Shown piece after piece: positions 13,854 through 24,750 of a stretch of 59,486 bases of DNA. The stretch is from Mycogone perniciosa (taxonomy: Eukaryota > Ascomycota > Sordariomycetes > Hypocreales > Hypocreaceae). Within the stretch, counting starts at the first letter, position 1, and every line of letters begins with the position of its first letter. A program made the translations under genes and the position numbers. The notes beneath the pieces were generated by a model, which searched no databases, had not been told where the DNA came from, and saw nothing but the letters and a program-made list of their open reading frames with translations. The stretch is taken from contig JAOALB010000229.1 in NCBI GenBank assembly GCA_025331125.1, positions 1 to 59,486 of the forward strand, written 5' to 3'.

Positions 13854-15112
13854 AAATTATATATAACTTTATAGAAAAATGTCGGATTAACACTAATTTA
13901 ATACTATATTAACAGGAAATCGCAAAAGAAATTATCAGCTAAGTTCTATATAAAGAGCTGCGATATATATAAAAATATTTAAAGGTAAAACCTATAAAGA
14001 GATTGCCGAAAAGTTCTAGACTTTTATTCTCATAGTTAGTTAGACCTTTAAGCGCTAGAAAACTACTTAAAGCTTTAAATTAAAGCTTAAAAAAGGCCAG
14101 CCTAAAAAGCTAACCTTAATTAAAATTAAGTATATTACAATAATAATAAAAAAAGACTATTAGATAAAATAAAGTACACTCATAGGCATAATAAATAGCT
14201 GTATAAATTAAAATACTTTTTACTATTACTTATAATAAGTTTTCTCCTATAAATAAAAAGTAATATAGTAGATTTTAATATTAAAAGATATAGCAGCTTA
14301 GCAGCTATATTTTATTAAAAGTTAAAAAAAAGAAAAAGATAAATTAATTAAAGTATATAATATTAAAGTTAAAGTTTAATATTAATTAATATAGCTTTTC
14401 TAGGTTTTCTTTTTTAATAAGTCTTTAATTTAAAACTAGTTTAATAATCGCTATAGTTAAATATTTAAAAAGCTTTATAAATAGTTTTAAAAAACTATAG
14501 TTAATATAATAGTCTATAACAAGGCTAAAAGATTTTTATAATATAGGCAGGTATTTAAAAAAGGGGGAATATTTAATTAATTATTATAGAATAAAATAAA
14601 AACCCCTTTTAAGGCAGGTATACTGCTAAAAGCTATTAAAAGGCACTATTAAAAGGCTTTTTTATATATATAATAGTATATACTAGTTTTAGCAGGATAA
14701 CGCAAAGATTTATAACTTTAACAGTACCTTTAAATAGCTGTAAAGCTATAGAATTAAATATATTAACTAGCTAGTATATAGCTTTAATTTTAACTTTATT
14801 AAATATATTTAAAAAGCTTTTAAAGCTAAGTTAATTAAATTATTCTTTAATCTTTATAATTTTAAAAAAAATAAAGCTTTAATTAAAAAATTAAAAAAGT
14901 ATTTAAAGTTAATATAAAATGCTTTGCTTTAAAGTTTTATTAATAGGCTAATTAATTTAATACTATATTAGCTTAAAGCAGTATACTAAGCTAAAGGATA
15001 TTATATTAAATATTAATCTCTAGAATAAAAGTTTTCTAATTATATATATTATTTTTATTTTTATTAAATTTTTATAAAGTTATAACTGTTTAAATATTGC
15101 TATATTAATGTA
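13854..15112 (+). mobile_element. RIP-degraded Tc1/mariner-type transposase relic
   Basis: Broken plus-strand frames keep the layout of a Tc1/mariner transposase. IFKGKTYKEIAEKF (13975-14016) fits the N-terminal helix-turn-helix. KKGQPKKL-type residues near 14090-14115 fit the basic linker. QDNAKIYNFNSTF (about 14695-14735), preceded by a stop where Gln is expected, fits the second catalytic Asp region. YSFNFNFIKYI (about 14778-14810) fits the third acidic site SPDLNPIEHVW, with Asp changed to Asn. Many Trp and Gln codons are now stops. Sequence composition switches abruptly to normal at about 15113, where TACCCCGCG and TTTTGGCACC could belong to a terminal repeat, but no matching left end was found. 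Non-functional. Confidence 0.75.
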
Positions 15113-15742
15113 ATGATTGGGGTGTGTACCCCGCGTTCCTAAACTTTTGGCACCTAATTTTAGTACTAGCCAAAGGAAAGTAGATCCACCCAGTTCCCGC
15201 TCTTGTGTGCCGTCTGGGTAATATCAAACTGTAATCCTCCTTAACTCAAGTTCACTTCATCAATTCAAATGTCAACATACTTGCCAAGACTCTAGCATAT
15301 TCCCAGTCATAAAGCTTTCCCACCACCATATGAATAGCAGCTCGGTTTCCGGGTCAGTTCCGATGTCTTCGGCTGCTGTTCCGGGGTCAAATCTGCCAGC
15401 GGCAACGGGCAGTGCAATACCCGCCCGAGGTCTTTTCTGAATACTCATCATTTCTGAATAGTCATCATGGAGACTCAACATCCTTGTTGATGTAGCTAAT
15501 AAACGAAGGTGTCAGACTATCTAAGACTACGGGAATTATAACGACTTATAGATGATTAATGGATCCTTGGCCGCTCTGCTGGCATGGAATCATGATAGTA
15601 TTATCATTCTCTCTTAGCTCAATAAGCTTAAATTTACCCGCAATATACCACCTCTAGTAGTATCCATAGTTGATTACAAATTAAGATTGTAATCTTTAAG
15701 TCTCTATCACGGACCCAAGCTTTTCACCCCATCATCGTCAGC
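15113..15742. other. Intergenic, no gene seen
   Basis: First 600 bases of normal composition after the AT-rich block. Only short, unsupported frames are present. The final 100 bases would be the promoter of the following pseudogene. Confidence 0.5.
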
Positions 15743-16887
15743 ATGGCGGCTTACACAGAAGACTAACTCAACCGCCATCTAGAGTACACCCCCCTTCCCC
15801 TCCCATTCTCTCCCACTTCTCACCGAGCTACAAGCGCGGCAAATCTCCCACGCGCCGTTCGATTCCATTAGTCCGCACTACCGCAAATGCAGCTCACCCT
15901 GATGACTTCTTTGACAATATCGTGGTGGGGCGCGGATTGCATGGAGCAAAACACCTTCTTTGGTGCATGCTTCGAGCTTTGGGATTCACAGTACTACACT
16001 GGGGAGGGACAGTTGAATAGAAATCTCGATACTCTGTATTGTGAGTTCCGCGTGGCTTGTCAAGAGCGGGTAGTCACAGGAAGAGAGTGATAGGGTCTGG
16101 AGCGCGGTGAGCACGAAGTAGGCGAGCAGGCAGTGGCTGTATTAATCCCTGCCCTTTCCTCTTAAGAGGAAAGGGCCCCTAATATTGTCCTTATGCTCTG
16201 AAGGTTGGCCTCCTTCCCCCGTGACCTCCCGTTATCGCGCGCGTTCCTCCTCACAGTGCCTCGTAATACGGTGTTGCTTCTGTAGTCCTCCGGCTGGCTC
16301 CTGACATTGCTAGTTGCTTCATCTGTTTGAACTTGGTTGAGACTCCCATGATTTGTGAGCTCAGAACTCACATGGTGAGTATTGTTACTATAAACACCAT
16401 CCGCTACCTCGTCGACGTCGGCTTCGGCAGCCACGAAGACTTGCATCCCATCCCGCTCACCTCAGGGCCCACATTCATCAATCTCCATCTGCGTCGCGGC
16501 AAACTTGAATACCACGAGACTCGTCCACGGAGCAATGTGTTGAGCGGTACTCATATATTGACGCGGGGTATCTCCCGGAAAACCTTGAGGTGGCGAATTA
16601 CTACACCTCGAGGGTTGCGAAGAGCTTCTTTGCGAATAATGTGTTTGCTATGAGGGGTATTTTGGATGAGCAGACGGGGAAGGTTGGCGGGATATTGACC
16701 ATGTTTGGCCATGGGGTTAGGTGGAGGGTGGTAGGGAGTGGGAAGAGGGAGGTGGTTGAGAAGATGAAGAATGAAGAGGATAGAGCGACGGCGCTGGAGA
16801 AACGACCCTCTGTGCCGTTGAAGAAACGTGAGAGGGGTGATTAGAGGACTGCCGAGTGAGTTGAAGGAGGTTCGAGTAACGCCGTGA
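15743..16887 (+). pseudogene. Arylamine N-acetyltransferase pseudogene
   Basis: NATs move an acetyl group from acetyl-CoA to arylamines or hydrazines with a Cys-His-Asp triad. The remains run in the right order: MAAYTED at 15743, ELQARQISHAPFDSIS near 15825, DDFFDNIVVGRG near 15900, CMEQNTFFG with the catalytic Cys codon at 15938, the His codon at 16369 (HMVSIV), the Asp codon at 16414 (YLVDVGFGS), then ERYSYIDAGYLPENLEV, VFAMRGILDEQTGKV and IRGLPSELKEV before a stop at 16885. The frame is broken many times: a stop at 15764 where Gln is expected, shifts near 15936, 15960, 16530 and 16830, and about 300 nt of extra or unreadable sequence between Cys and His. All three triad codons survive, so decay may be recent. 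The family call is strong; a split into introns cannot explain all the breaks. Confidence 0.8.
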
Positions 16888-17553
16888 TGAACAGTGGAAG
16901 GATGGATGAGCGTGAAAGGAATGTGTGTGACAGAGAGAGAGAGAGAGAGAGAGTATTCAACGCCAGTGAACCGCTTAGTGCAGCATTTCGCCTCCCGTGG
17001 GGCATAGGGCGCTTAATAAGTCTATCTAATAGCTATAATACATTCGGCAGAAGTCCATCATCAAGGCCAACGCGCTGGGCTCATCTCTAGACTTCTACGT
17101 CAAACACAACTTAGGTGGCATAGCATTATGGGTAGTGTATCCTATTCTATTCTATTGTTTATATTTCTAATTGTGGACTGTTATGTCCTTGGGGTGTGTT
17201 TTGGTTATTAGTTATTATTGTTGTTGTTGCTGTCATCGTCGTCGTCGTCGTCGTCGTCGTAGTTATTATAGTTATTAATCGTTCGTGCCCTGTCCTTGCT
17301 GCGATGATCCAACGTAGCTCTGTCCTCCTGAGTTCTTTCATCTCTTCCATTAGTCTTAGGGTAGCTCGTAATCCGTAGTCCGTAGTCTCTGTATTTGTGG
17401 TGTTGATCTATATTCCACCAGTCCTAGAATGCGTACTGTTGTTTCTCTTTAGTTCCTCTCTTTACCCATGCTATTGTAGGTTTCTCGTTGATGAAAGGAA
17501 TGAGTGTCATGGCAATTGGTAGTAGCGATAATCGCTACACATCAACCCAGTTG
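16888..17553. other. Intergenic with two microsatellites
   Basis: Contains a (GA)n run at 16932-16953 and a TTG/TCG-type trinucleotide run at about 17214-17260. No gene is supported; frames over the trinucleotide run only encode Val/Ile repeats. Confidence 0.6.
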
Positions 17554-18356
17554 TTACGGATCCGCCACTTCAACCACTGTCCAAACATCACCCCCAACCG
17601 TAATTTCGTCCCCAATCCTAAGCACCCCCTGCTCCTTCAACACCCTCTCACATGGCATCTCCCTCTCCCCTCCAACTCGAACCCGCCTCCTCCATCCCCC
17701 TTCCACTGTACATTCCCATCTTTCTGCCACAACGTCCTCCCCATCCCTCACCAGGACCTGCGCCCAGTCTCCCAACCTCACAAACGTGCCTCGTTTCCCT
17801 TTCCCCTCATCCTCCATCTGCAGCACCGCAAAGGATACATCCGCTGGCAGCGGGGGATCATACCACAGCTCCTCATACTGTGTATCTTGGCCGGTGGCGG
17901 GGTTAATCATGTTGCCCTTTTCGAGCGTGAGACCCTCGGGTTGAGGGTACATGTCACCTTCGTCGGAGGCGGATTCTGCATCGAGTGTGCGCGAGTCGAT
18001 CCAGTGAGCCCAGTGTGAGTGGGAGTGGCCATCGGGGAAGGTCGTTGAGGATGAAGTGCCGGCTATAGCCCAGTCTAAATGCTCAAGGGAAAGGATCTCT
18101 ATGCATTGTTAGATGAGAAACATCGAATGCTGTCGAAACACCTGTGGTTATGTCCAAGAGTCTAAGGAGGAGGTGGTAAGGATGCAAGAGGCTGTTTACC
18201 CTCATCTTCACTCAAAGCCCCATTACCATTATCAGGAAGTAAAATCCGGATATCAACATATCGCCTCTCGGGGGACGTGAGAACAAGCGTTGATGTCGGC
18301 TCACTCGCCTCGTTGGGGAGCCATTTGATGAATTTGCGAATAGAAATGCCAGCCAT
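17554..18356 (-). CDS. HRI1-family protein
   Basis: Two exons, 18356-18200 and 18098-17554, with a 101-nt intron (GTAAAC...ATAG), encode 233 residues. The N-terminus MAGISIRKFIKWLP and the block SEPTSTLVLTSPERRYVDIR, then LEHLDWAIAGTSS, HSHWAHWIDSRT and a final VWTVVEVADP, match the layout of fungal HRI1 proteins. The yeast member is a small soluble protein that binds Hrr25 kinase and the Sec61 translocon region, and its biochemical role is unsettled. The fold is a pair of lipocalin-like barrels in the known structure. No signal peptide or membrane segment is visible. The splice was fixed by the expected glutamate-isoleucine join, and the phase closes exactly. It is convergent with nothing and lies head to tail with the CNT transporter. 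Confidence 0.85.
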
Positions 18357-18951
18357 GATTCCTTACACGAGCGATTGACTCCTCTCTTTTTCTTCTCCAC
18401 AGACTCAGAATTAGAACAAATAGGGAAACTCTAAGAAAGAAGATAGTTGAAAGCAGGTCAAGATGATGGTAAGTGAATGAGAGAGTTGGGCCATCAGTGC
18501 GGGGTGAAGGTGAAGGTGAAGGTGAAGAAGGTGAAGGCGGGGTATACAAGTCTGTCTGGTCAAGGTGAAGGATTTAAGCATACCTACCTTAGGTACCTCA
18601 CCTTAGGTACTTCAATCGAATTCTTGTAACAGCCCTTAGTCTTCACCTAGGAATAGCATAAATAGACAGCCAAGGCGATGCCATGTTAGGCACAATTCGA
18701 CGAGGGCCAAATGTGTGAACAATCATAAAATGCAGTTCTTTTCTTTCTCTTCATGCTGGGTATCTTCTCTACATCTCTTTCTGTTTCTCTCATGACCACA
18801 TATTATAATAGAAAATAGCCTTCTCTCGTTTTATACATGGCACGTCTCGCACATAGTATATATATGTATGCACATCTCATCACCCATTAGAACTCCTCTT
18901 CGCCAAACGCGTCTCAAAATTGAATCACATATATGCATGCATAGAAACTCC
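18357..18951. other. Intergenic between HRI1 and the CNT transporter
   Basis: Holds the HRI1 promoter and the transporter 3' end. Near 18500-18540 there is a GGTGAA repeat. At about 18580-18612 CCTTAGGTAC occurs twice in 30 bases. A pyrimidine-rich stretch (about 18730-18790) follows. No gene seen. Confidence 0.6.
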
Positions 18952-20987
18952 TTATGCAGGGGGCGCCCTGACAAAGCTGGAAATCTGGGTGGTGACGACC
19001 AGACCGGCGACGGTGGCCGAGGTCAAGGTCGACATGACACCAGAGATGAGCGCGGAGACGGCGAGCCTGGCAACATCACCACCGCGGGACGGGGCGAGCT
19101 GGCTAAGGATACCGATCTGGATACCCAGAGAACCAATGTTGCCGAAGCCGCAAAGAGCGTACGTGGCGATGAGCTGAGAGCGGGGAGAGAGGGTCGCGTA
19201 GTAAGGTTCGGTGGCAAGGGCGCTGAAGGCATTGTACTCGTTCTGGAGGGACATGTGTTATTATCACATTTTCGCATTCAAGGCATCATGGCACACGGGC
19301 GAGGTATGAGAGAGAGCAGGGGGACACTTACGGTGATGACCTTTTGGGCAATCAGCTTGGCAACCTTGAAGAGATCACCATTGCGAGGTACACCCAACAA
19401 GAAGGCAATAGGGTAGCAGACGTAGGCGAGGATGGTCTGGAGAGTCAAGGTAGGATCGTTGATGTTGATGTAGCGACCCCACCATGTTAGAAGGCCGTTG
19501 ATCAGGCCAACAGCGGCGAGAATGCAGAGCAAAGAGGCGATGATGGTGCCGCCAATCTTGATACCAAGCCAAGCGCCATTAGCAAAGGCGTGGAGAGCGT
19601 TCTCGGCCTTGTGCTCGTCATCATCGGGGATGACAACCTGGCCGGCGGTGAGAGTCTCCTCGGTCTCGGGGTAGCGCAGCTTGGAGATGGCGAGAGAGGC
19701 AGGGATGGACATGATGCAGGATGAGACCAGGGCCTCGGCGTTCAGACCAAGGCCAATGTAGCCAACCAGGACTGAACCGGAAATGGTAGCGAAACCGCAA
19801 GTCATGATCTGATGGATCTCGGCCTTGGTCATGTGAGGCACAAAGGGACGGACCAGCATGGCAGATTCACCCTGGCCAATGAAGGGGGTGGCAGCAGCGA
19901 CGATAGCCTCGGCACCCGAGGCATTGAGAGCCCAGAAGACAAAGGTAGCAACCTTCTGGATGAACCACTGCAGGAAGCCAATGAAGTAGAGGACCTGGAC
20001 GAGGGAGATGAAGAAGATGATGGCGGGAATGACACCGAAGAAGAACCAGGGCGTCTTGGCAACATCGGGGGTGGTCAAGAAAGCGACACCATCCTGGGAG
20101 AAGCCAAGCAAGTCGTGAGCGCGGTCAGCAACGAACTTGAAGATGTCGTAGCCGACAGTGGTGCGCAGGACGAAGAGGCCAATGATGTACTGAGCAAGCA
20201 TGCCACCAATGACGGTGCGCCAGTTGACGTGCTTGCGGCTCTTGCTGGTGGCCCAGAAGAAGCCGATGATGACGAGCATGCCAAAGAGACTGACGGCGCG
20301 ATTCGCGCGCGTGTTGTCCTCGAACTCCTCGGAGGCGAAGGAGCCGATACAGACGGTGCCAATGGCAACGAGAGCGCCAGCAGGCGTGCGCAGCTTGGGG
20401 GGGAGGGCTTCGTGGATGCGCACAGCCGTGTGCTTCCAGACGAACTTGATAGCGTTGGAAACGTAGCGGCTGGAGACATGGAAGAAGAACAGGCGGATGA
20501 TGATGGCGAGATACAGCAGAAAGGGGATGACCCAGTTCTTGTCGTTGCGATGGAGGATCAGCGACGCAATCCACCAGCCCGTGAAGAGCAGGAAGATGAA
20601 CATATGGATGAAGATGCGGTAGTGGCGATAGGCAACTCCGAAGCGGCGTCTCTGCGAGCGCGAGCCGGCGTCGTCTGAGCCAACAGCAGCGCGCACAACA
20701 CCCGCCTCTGCCTTCTCGTGATCGCTATAGTCAGGCGGCGTGGTGTCGGAGGCCTTTGCGATGTGGTGATGGTCATGGCTATGGTTCTGAGCAGGCACAA
20801 GCGTCGGGTCGACAGTGGTGTCCTTTGTATAGACGGCATCGTCGTGGCCCGCAGCGTCGACGCGAGGCGAGTGGTGAAGATGCTCGTGACGGTGCTGATG
20901 AGCGGGCTCCAGGGCAGGATCCGTGTTGTGATGGATGCTGCCCCGATCCGTGACGTCGCGATACGGCGCCGCTTTGGAGTCTGCCAT
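18952..20987 (-). CDS. Concentrative nucleoside transporter (CNT/SLC28 family)
   Basis: Exons 20987-19332 and 19242-18952 (89-nt intron, GTAAGT...CCAG) give 648 residues. CNTs import nucleosides across the plasma membrane with H+ or Na+. Residues 1-115 are hydrophilic with two His-rich patches (HQHRHEHLHH, about 30-39; HSHDHHH, about 69-75). About 120-345 hold the first membrane segments. The core signature starts GAEAIVAAATPFIGQGESAM (358-377), followed by VRPFVPHMT and ISGSVLVGYIGLG, the glutamine/glutamate-bearing substrate site of the family. The C-terminus from the second exon has ALCGFGNIGSLGIQIG, also a CNT hallmark. The length is longer than bacterial CNTs (about 400) because of the cytosolic N-terminus, as in other fungi. 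The splice adds no residues beyond the family. The next gene upstream is 3.8 kb away. Confidence 0.92.
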
Positions 20988-23900
20988 TGCGTCTGTAGCC
21001 TCGTTCTTGTTCTTGATATATCGGTTCTGTTCTAGAAAAAGAGACGGAGAGATCCCTCTTGAGCAGCAGTCAGAGGCTCGCGGCTTTTGGTGAGCAGGTC
21101 AGAGGGCGCTGGCCTGGGAGGAAGCCCGAATGGGATCGAACGGACGAACGTACGACAACCGAAGGAAATCCTGGAGAAGAAGAGAAAAAGAGAGAGGAGA
21201 AACACAGCGTCAGCGCGCCGAGTTTTTGTACCCGCAGCGCTCAGCAGCGGCGTCGCCGTTTTTTTTCGCAGTCAATCATTTTGCTGTGCATTAGAGGCAT
21301 GGAGAAGAAGCAGGCCGAGAGCAACCCGAAGTGGTATCGCAGCTCCGAAACGGCCTAACGCTAATGGTGGGGTACGTTTTAGTGGACGGAGTGCCTGGGG
21401 CTAGCCTGGCTGGGCCTGTAGTCTTCGCCTGTGGCACATACTCGTATCGAATCAAGTGCCCTCCCACCCTGTGAGTGTTCCCTGAACCCTGTGCCCGTGC
21501 CTGTGCCTGTACCTGTACCCCAACCTGTAACTGTAGCATACATACATATGTATAACTGTCACTGCAGCTAGAGCTGTGCAGTGCACAATGCCATCCGCCT
21601 TTTCTGAGCATGTACGAAGTACTCCGTATGTTCCGTGGGTATCGAGAAGACGCACAGAATGAATGCAGTGATACCGCTTCCATTGCCTAGCACCAAGGCT
21701 GCTGTTGTTTATTTATATATACGCAACACTTCATTTCACGTCACTTAGATGAATGTACGGAGCACCTCCAGACGAGGTACCAGTACCTCCAAAGTTCTGC
21801 CGAGCGGCACTTTTGTACTCTCTGCGCCAATCAGTTCGTTCACCGAAAGACGTAAAAAAAAAAAGTGCCGCCGCCTTTATCAGTGGCGCTGGGTATTTAT
21901 CTAAGGTACCTACAAGGCCTAGCGAGGCTAGATACGACTTTTGACAGAAGTGATTTGACTCTATCCCCATCTTCTCCGCCTCCTTAGCTTCAAACCTCTT
22001 GATGAGTCCAGTCCCGGTCTGGTCCATTCTCCGTTATATGTGCTATCAATCATATCACTTGTGGCCTCTGTCATGTCATGTCATGCGAGTGCAGCTGAAC
22101 AGATAAGGCCAAGACATGAAAGTCTGTGTGTTATTGACCACAGGCCCCCTTGTCCTTGCAGAAACACCCCTGTCCCGGTCTGTATCCAAGCTTTCTGGCC
22201 CAGGCTCCCCTAAAGATTTTCAAGGTTTTCGAGATTGTCGAATTGTGTTGCGGCGTACAAGTTGCCACCCCCGCGCGAGGCCTTCTTCTGGCCGTTCTGG
22301 AAGGCTTCTTCTCCATATCACATACATCTATATACTCCGTACTCCGTACTCATATGTAGTACACAGTCTACATGCTACTACTACCAGCATACGTACGACA
22401 ACCACCATAAAACAAGCTACCTGTTGACCTCTTCGGTTTATCCGTTGGTGTATTGTCGAGTAGTAGTACTACTACTACTACTACCAAAATCAATAGACCA
22501 GCTGATCAGGAAATGCAAAGTGGTATGTACTTCGACCCCGTACGCATATCCACTGCCAACACCATACCCTCAGGGGTCCTGTGTTAATATGTATTGTCCT
22601 GTCCGTCCTGCGGTTCTTGATAAGGCACCGACAGGACAGGCTTGTGCGACGCATCCATACATGAACCATCGCCCAACCAGGTTTCCCATATTACTAGTAC
22701 TACCTCTTTCTGATTACGGTCACCATATTTTAGGCTTGCGGGCTGTCGGTGATGCCGCTAGACTAATCGCACCAAGCCAGGCTCACCAGAGACAGTGCTC
22801 CGCTCTGGGGTCAACCTTCGGAGCAGATAGGGTTACTAGAGGATTACATTACAGTTCCGACAAGGCTCCAGAAAGAAAAGGAAAAAAAAACACTCAAGGG
22901 CCTAGCCCTCTCTCTTCCTTGCTTATCTCGTTGGCTCTTTTTCTTCCACTGACTGCCCGCACATATGTAGGATTAGAAGTAGTAGGAGTAATAGTAGTAC
23001 TCCTTGTACGCACAAATCAGGCTCTTGGTGCAAAACAAAAAGTTCCAAAATAGTGGCGCCTTTTAGCTCATGGCATGTCAAAGTCCAAGTCCGGGCGTGG
23101 CTTGGCCTTGTTGGCTATCGCACCAATTAGAGACTCGGATGATGAGGCCCTTTGCTGCTCCCGGCTCCGAGGTCCTCGGAGCGTTTTTCTGCATTTGCCC
23201 TAAAGCCACAATTCAAAATGCATCACGAGCCTCGGGACGGCTGACTTGCGTTGAGCTTATCAGGCGAGGCGAGCGACCTGACTGATACGAGTATACCAGA
23301 GTCCAGAGTCAAGATAGCTGGAGCAGGGAGAGGAGATAGATTCTATGTACTCCGTACTACATCAGATTGAGTGGCACAACGTTCTTCATGCACCACAAAG
23401 AAGGCCCTTTGATGATACTACGGCGCCATCGAACAAGCGGCAGCCTGCATGCGGGGGAACCATCCATCCTGGTGGGTGTGAGGGTTGAGAGACACGCGAC
23501 ACACGAGTCAAGAAAAGGACCCCAGAACACCATATTTTTCGCTTCTCCACCCACTCTCTCGGCTTCCCGCCTCGGTTGACACGGGATGTTATCTATTACA
23601 ATTACGGAGTACATACAGGACTTCGTAAAGCCGTAGTACTCCGTATTAGTTGGGCAATGATCGGCGGTTGCCAACCACAGGAAAGGTCCTTTTCTCTATT
23701 TCGGTTACCTACCTAGGTTAAGACACAATCCTGATTCCGTATATCTACTGCCCTGCTCTTATCCACAGCAATTTCATAGTAATACAAACCGCGTCCAGCC
23801 GTTTCTGCCCAGCCCGCCAAGTCACATGTTCTTTCTCCCCAAATCTCGCTTTTGCCTTCTCCAAGACTGTTTGTCCCAACAGGCAAAAGTTCTCTCAAGC

Positions 23901-24750
23901 CACGTCCGCGATTTGCTAATCATTACCTACAATTTCTCCGAAAATCACCAACTACGAACGCGTCTCTCTGCAGCCTCGCCTAGACAACTACCTAGATAGG
24001 TCGTGAGTGGTAGTAGTAGTAATCGAACGGACAGTCCTTTATCGTCTATCGTTATCTCTCTCGTTGCCTCTTCCCCGGACATTGTCGGCCACCTCCGACG
24101 TCTCTCCAAAGCCCATCTCCTCCAAGCGTCTCCTCCCCCGCAAAAGATCCCCCTAGTAATGTAGCAATGCCACTCTCCCAAGCAAAGTCCCCGTCGGGAC
24201 CGCCCGATGCACACCAATCTTTCCATATCGTCGGTGTCGGTATGGGGTATAACACCGCAACGCGCGTTAGAACGTGCCAGTTTCAAGCACATAGCTGCTC
24301 GATAAGCGAATTGGGTCCTCAACTCGTGGAGTTTTCTGGGGAAGTATCCCTGTTTGCCATGCGCTACCGACGGGTTGGCTCCAGCCTCCCCCCCAATGTT
24401 ACTTCTCGGGAGCACAGGATATCGGGAGACTCCGTGGGGACACTGTTTTCCGTTCTCTCCATCTCAGTGGAGTTATCGTGCTTGCATGTGATGGATCGTC
24501 AGTGCCTCTACTTGATAAGAATACATACATGCTCCAGCTGCCAAGGCCCAGGGTCAGCCATCAGTCTACCAATGCTGCCAGACTCGGAAACAGCCATTCC
24601 TGACGTTTGTGCTGACCTATTCCCATGAATTGCAAAGATTAATAGAATGTGGTATTGTCATTAAACTTCATAAATATTACAGGTTATCGCTAACTAGACT
24701 TCCGTCATCTAGATTTCAATTAACATCAGAAACGTATGTCATCATCGCAG
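20988..24750. other. 3.8-kb geneless stretch upstream of the CNT transporter
   Basis: No frame here has recognisable domains or sensible splice partners. It contains purine-rich leader-like sequence (about 21150-21230), CCTGT-type short repeats (about 21500-21526), a TAGTAGTACTACTA run (about 22460-22485), a CATGT repeat near 22072, and at least six copies of TACTCCGTA or TACGGAGTA. It presumably includes the transporter promoter and a long leader. A non-coding transcript is possible but unproven. Confidence 0.5.
22333..22348. repeat. Tandem TACTCCGTA half-palindromes
   Basis: TACTCCGTACTCCGTA: two copies of the dispersed 9-mer overlapping by two bases. Other copies of the same 9-mer or its complement in this geneless stretch are at 21620-21628, 23348-23356, 23603-23611 and 23637-23645. 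Confidence 0.8.

Noticed and set aside
17214..17260. Trinucleotide array as a CRISPR-like or satellite repeat
   Set aside because: Simple TTG/TCG slippage without spacers; CRISPR is not expected in a fungal nucleus.
17488..18018. 176-codon Pro/His-rich plus-strand frame
   Set aside because: Antisense shadow of the HRI1 second exon.
19812..20678. 288-codon frame antisense to the CNT transporter
   Set aside because: A shadow of the transporter reading frame; strongly acidic low-complexity product with no family.
22235..23053. 272-codon plus-strand frame in the geneless stretch
   Set aside because: Composition follows microsatellites and pyrimidine tracts, no domain, no plausible splice partners, and it runs through dispersed palindrome copies.
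23945..24415. 156-codon minus-strand frame
   Set aside because: Arg/Gly/Trp-rich low-complexity product without a recognisable domain; lies in the leaderless part of the geneless stretch.
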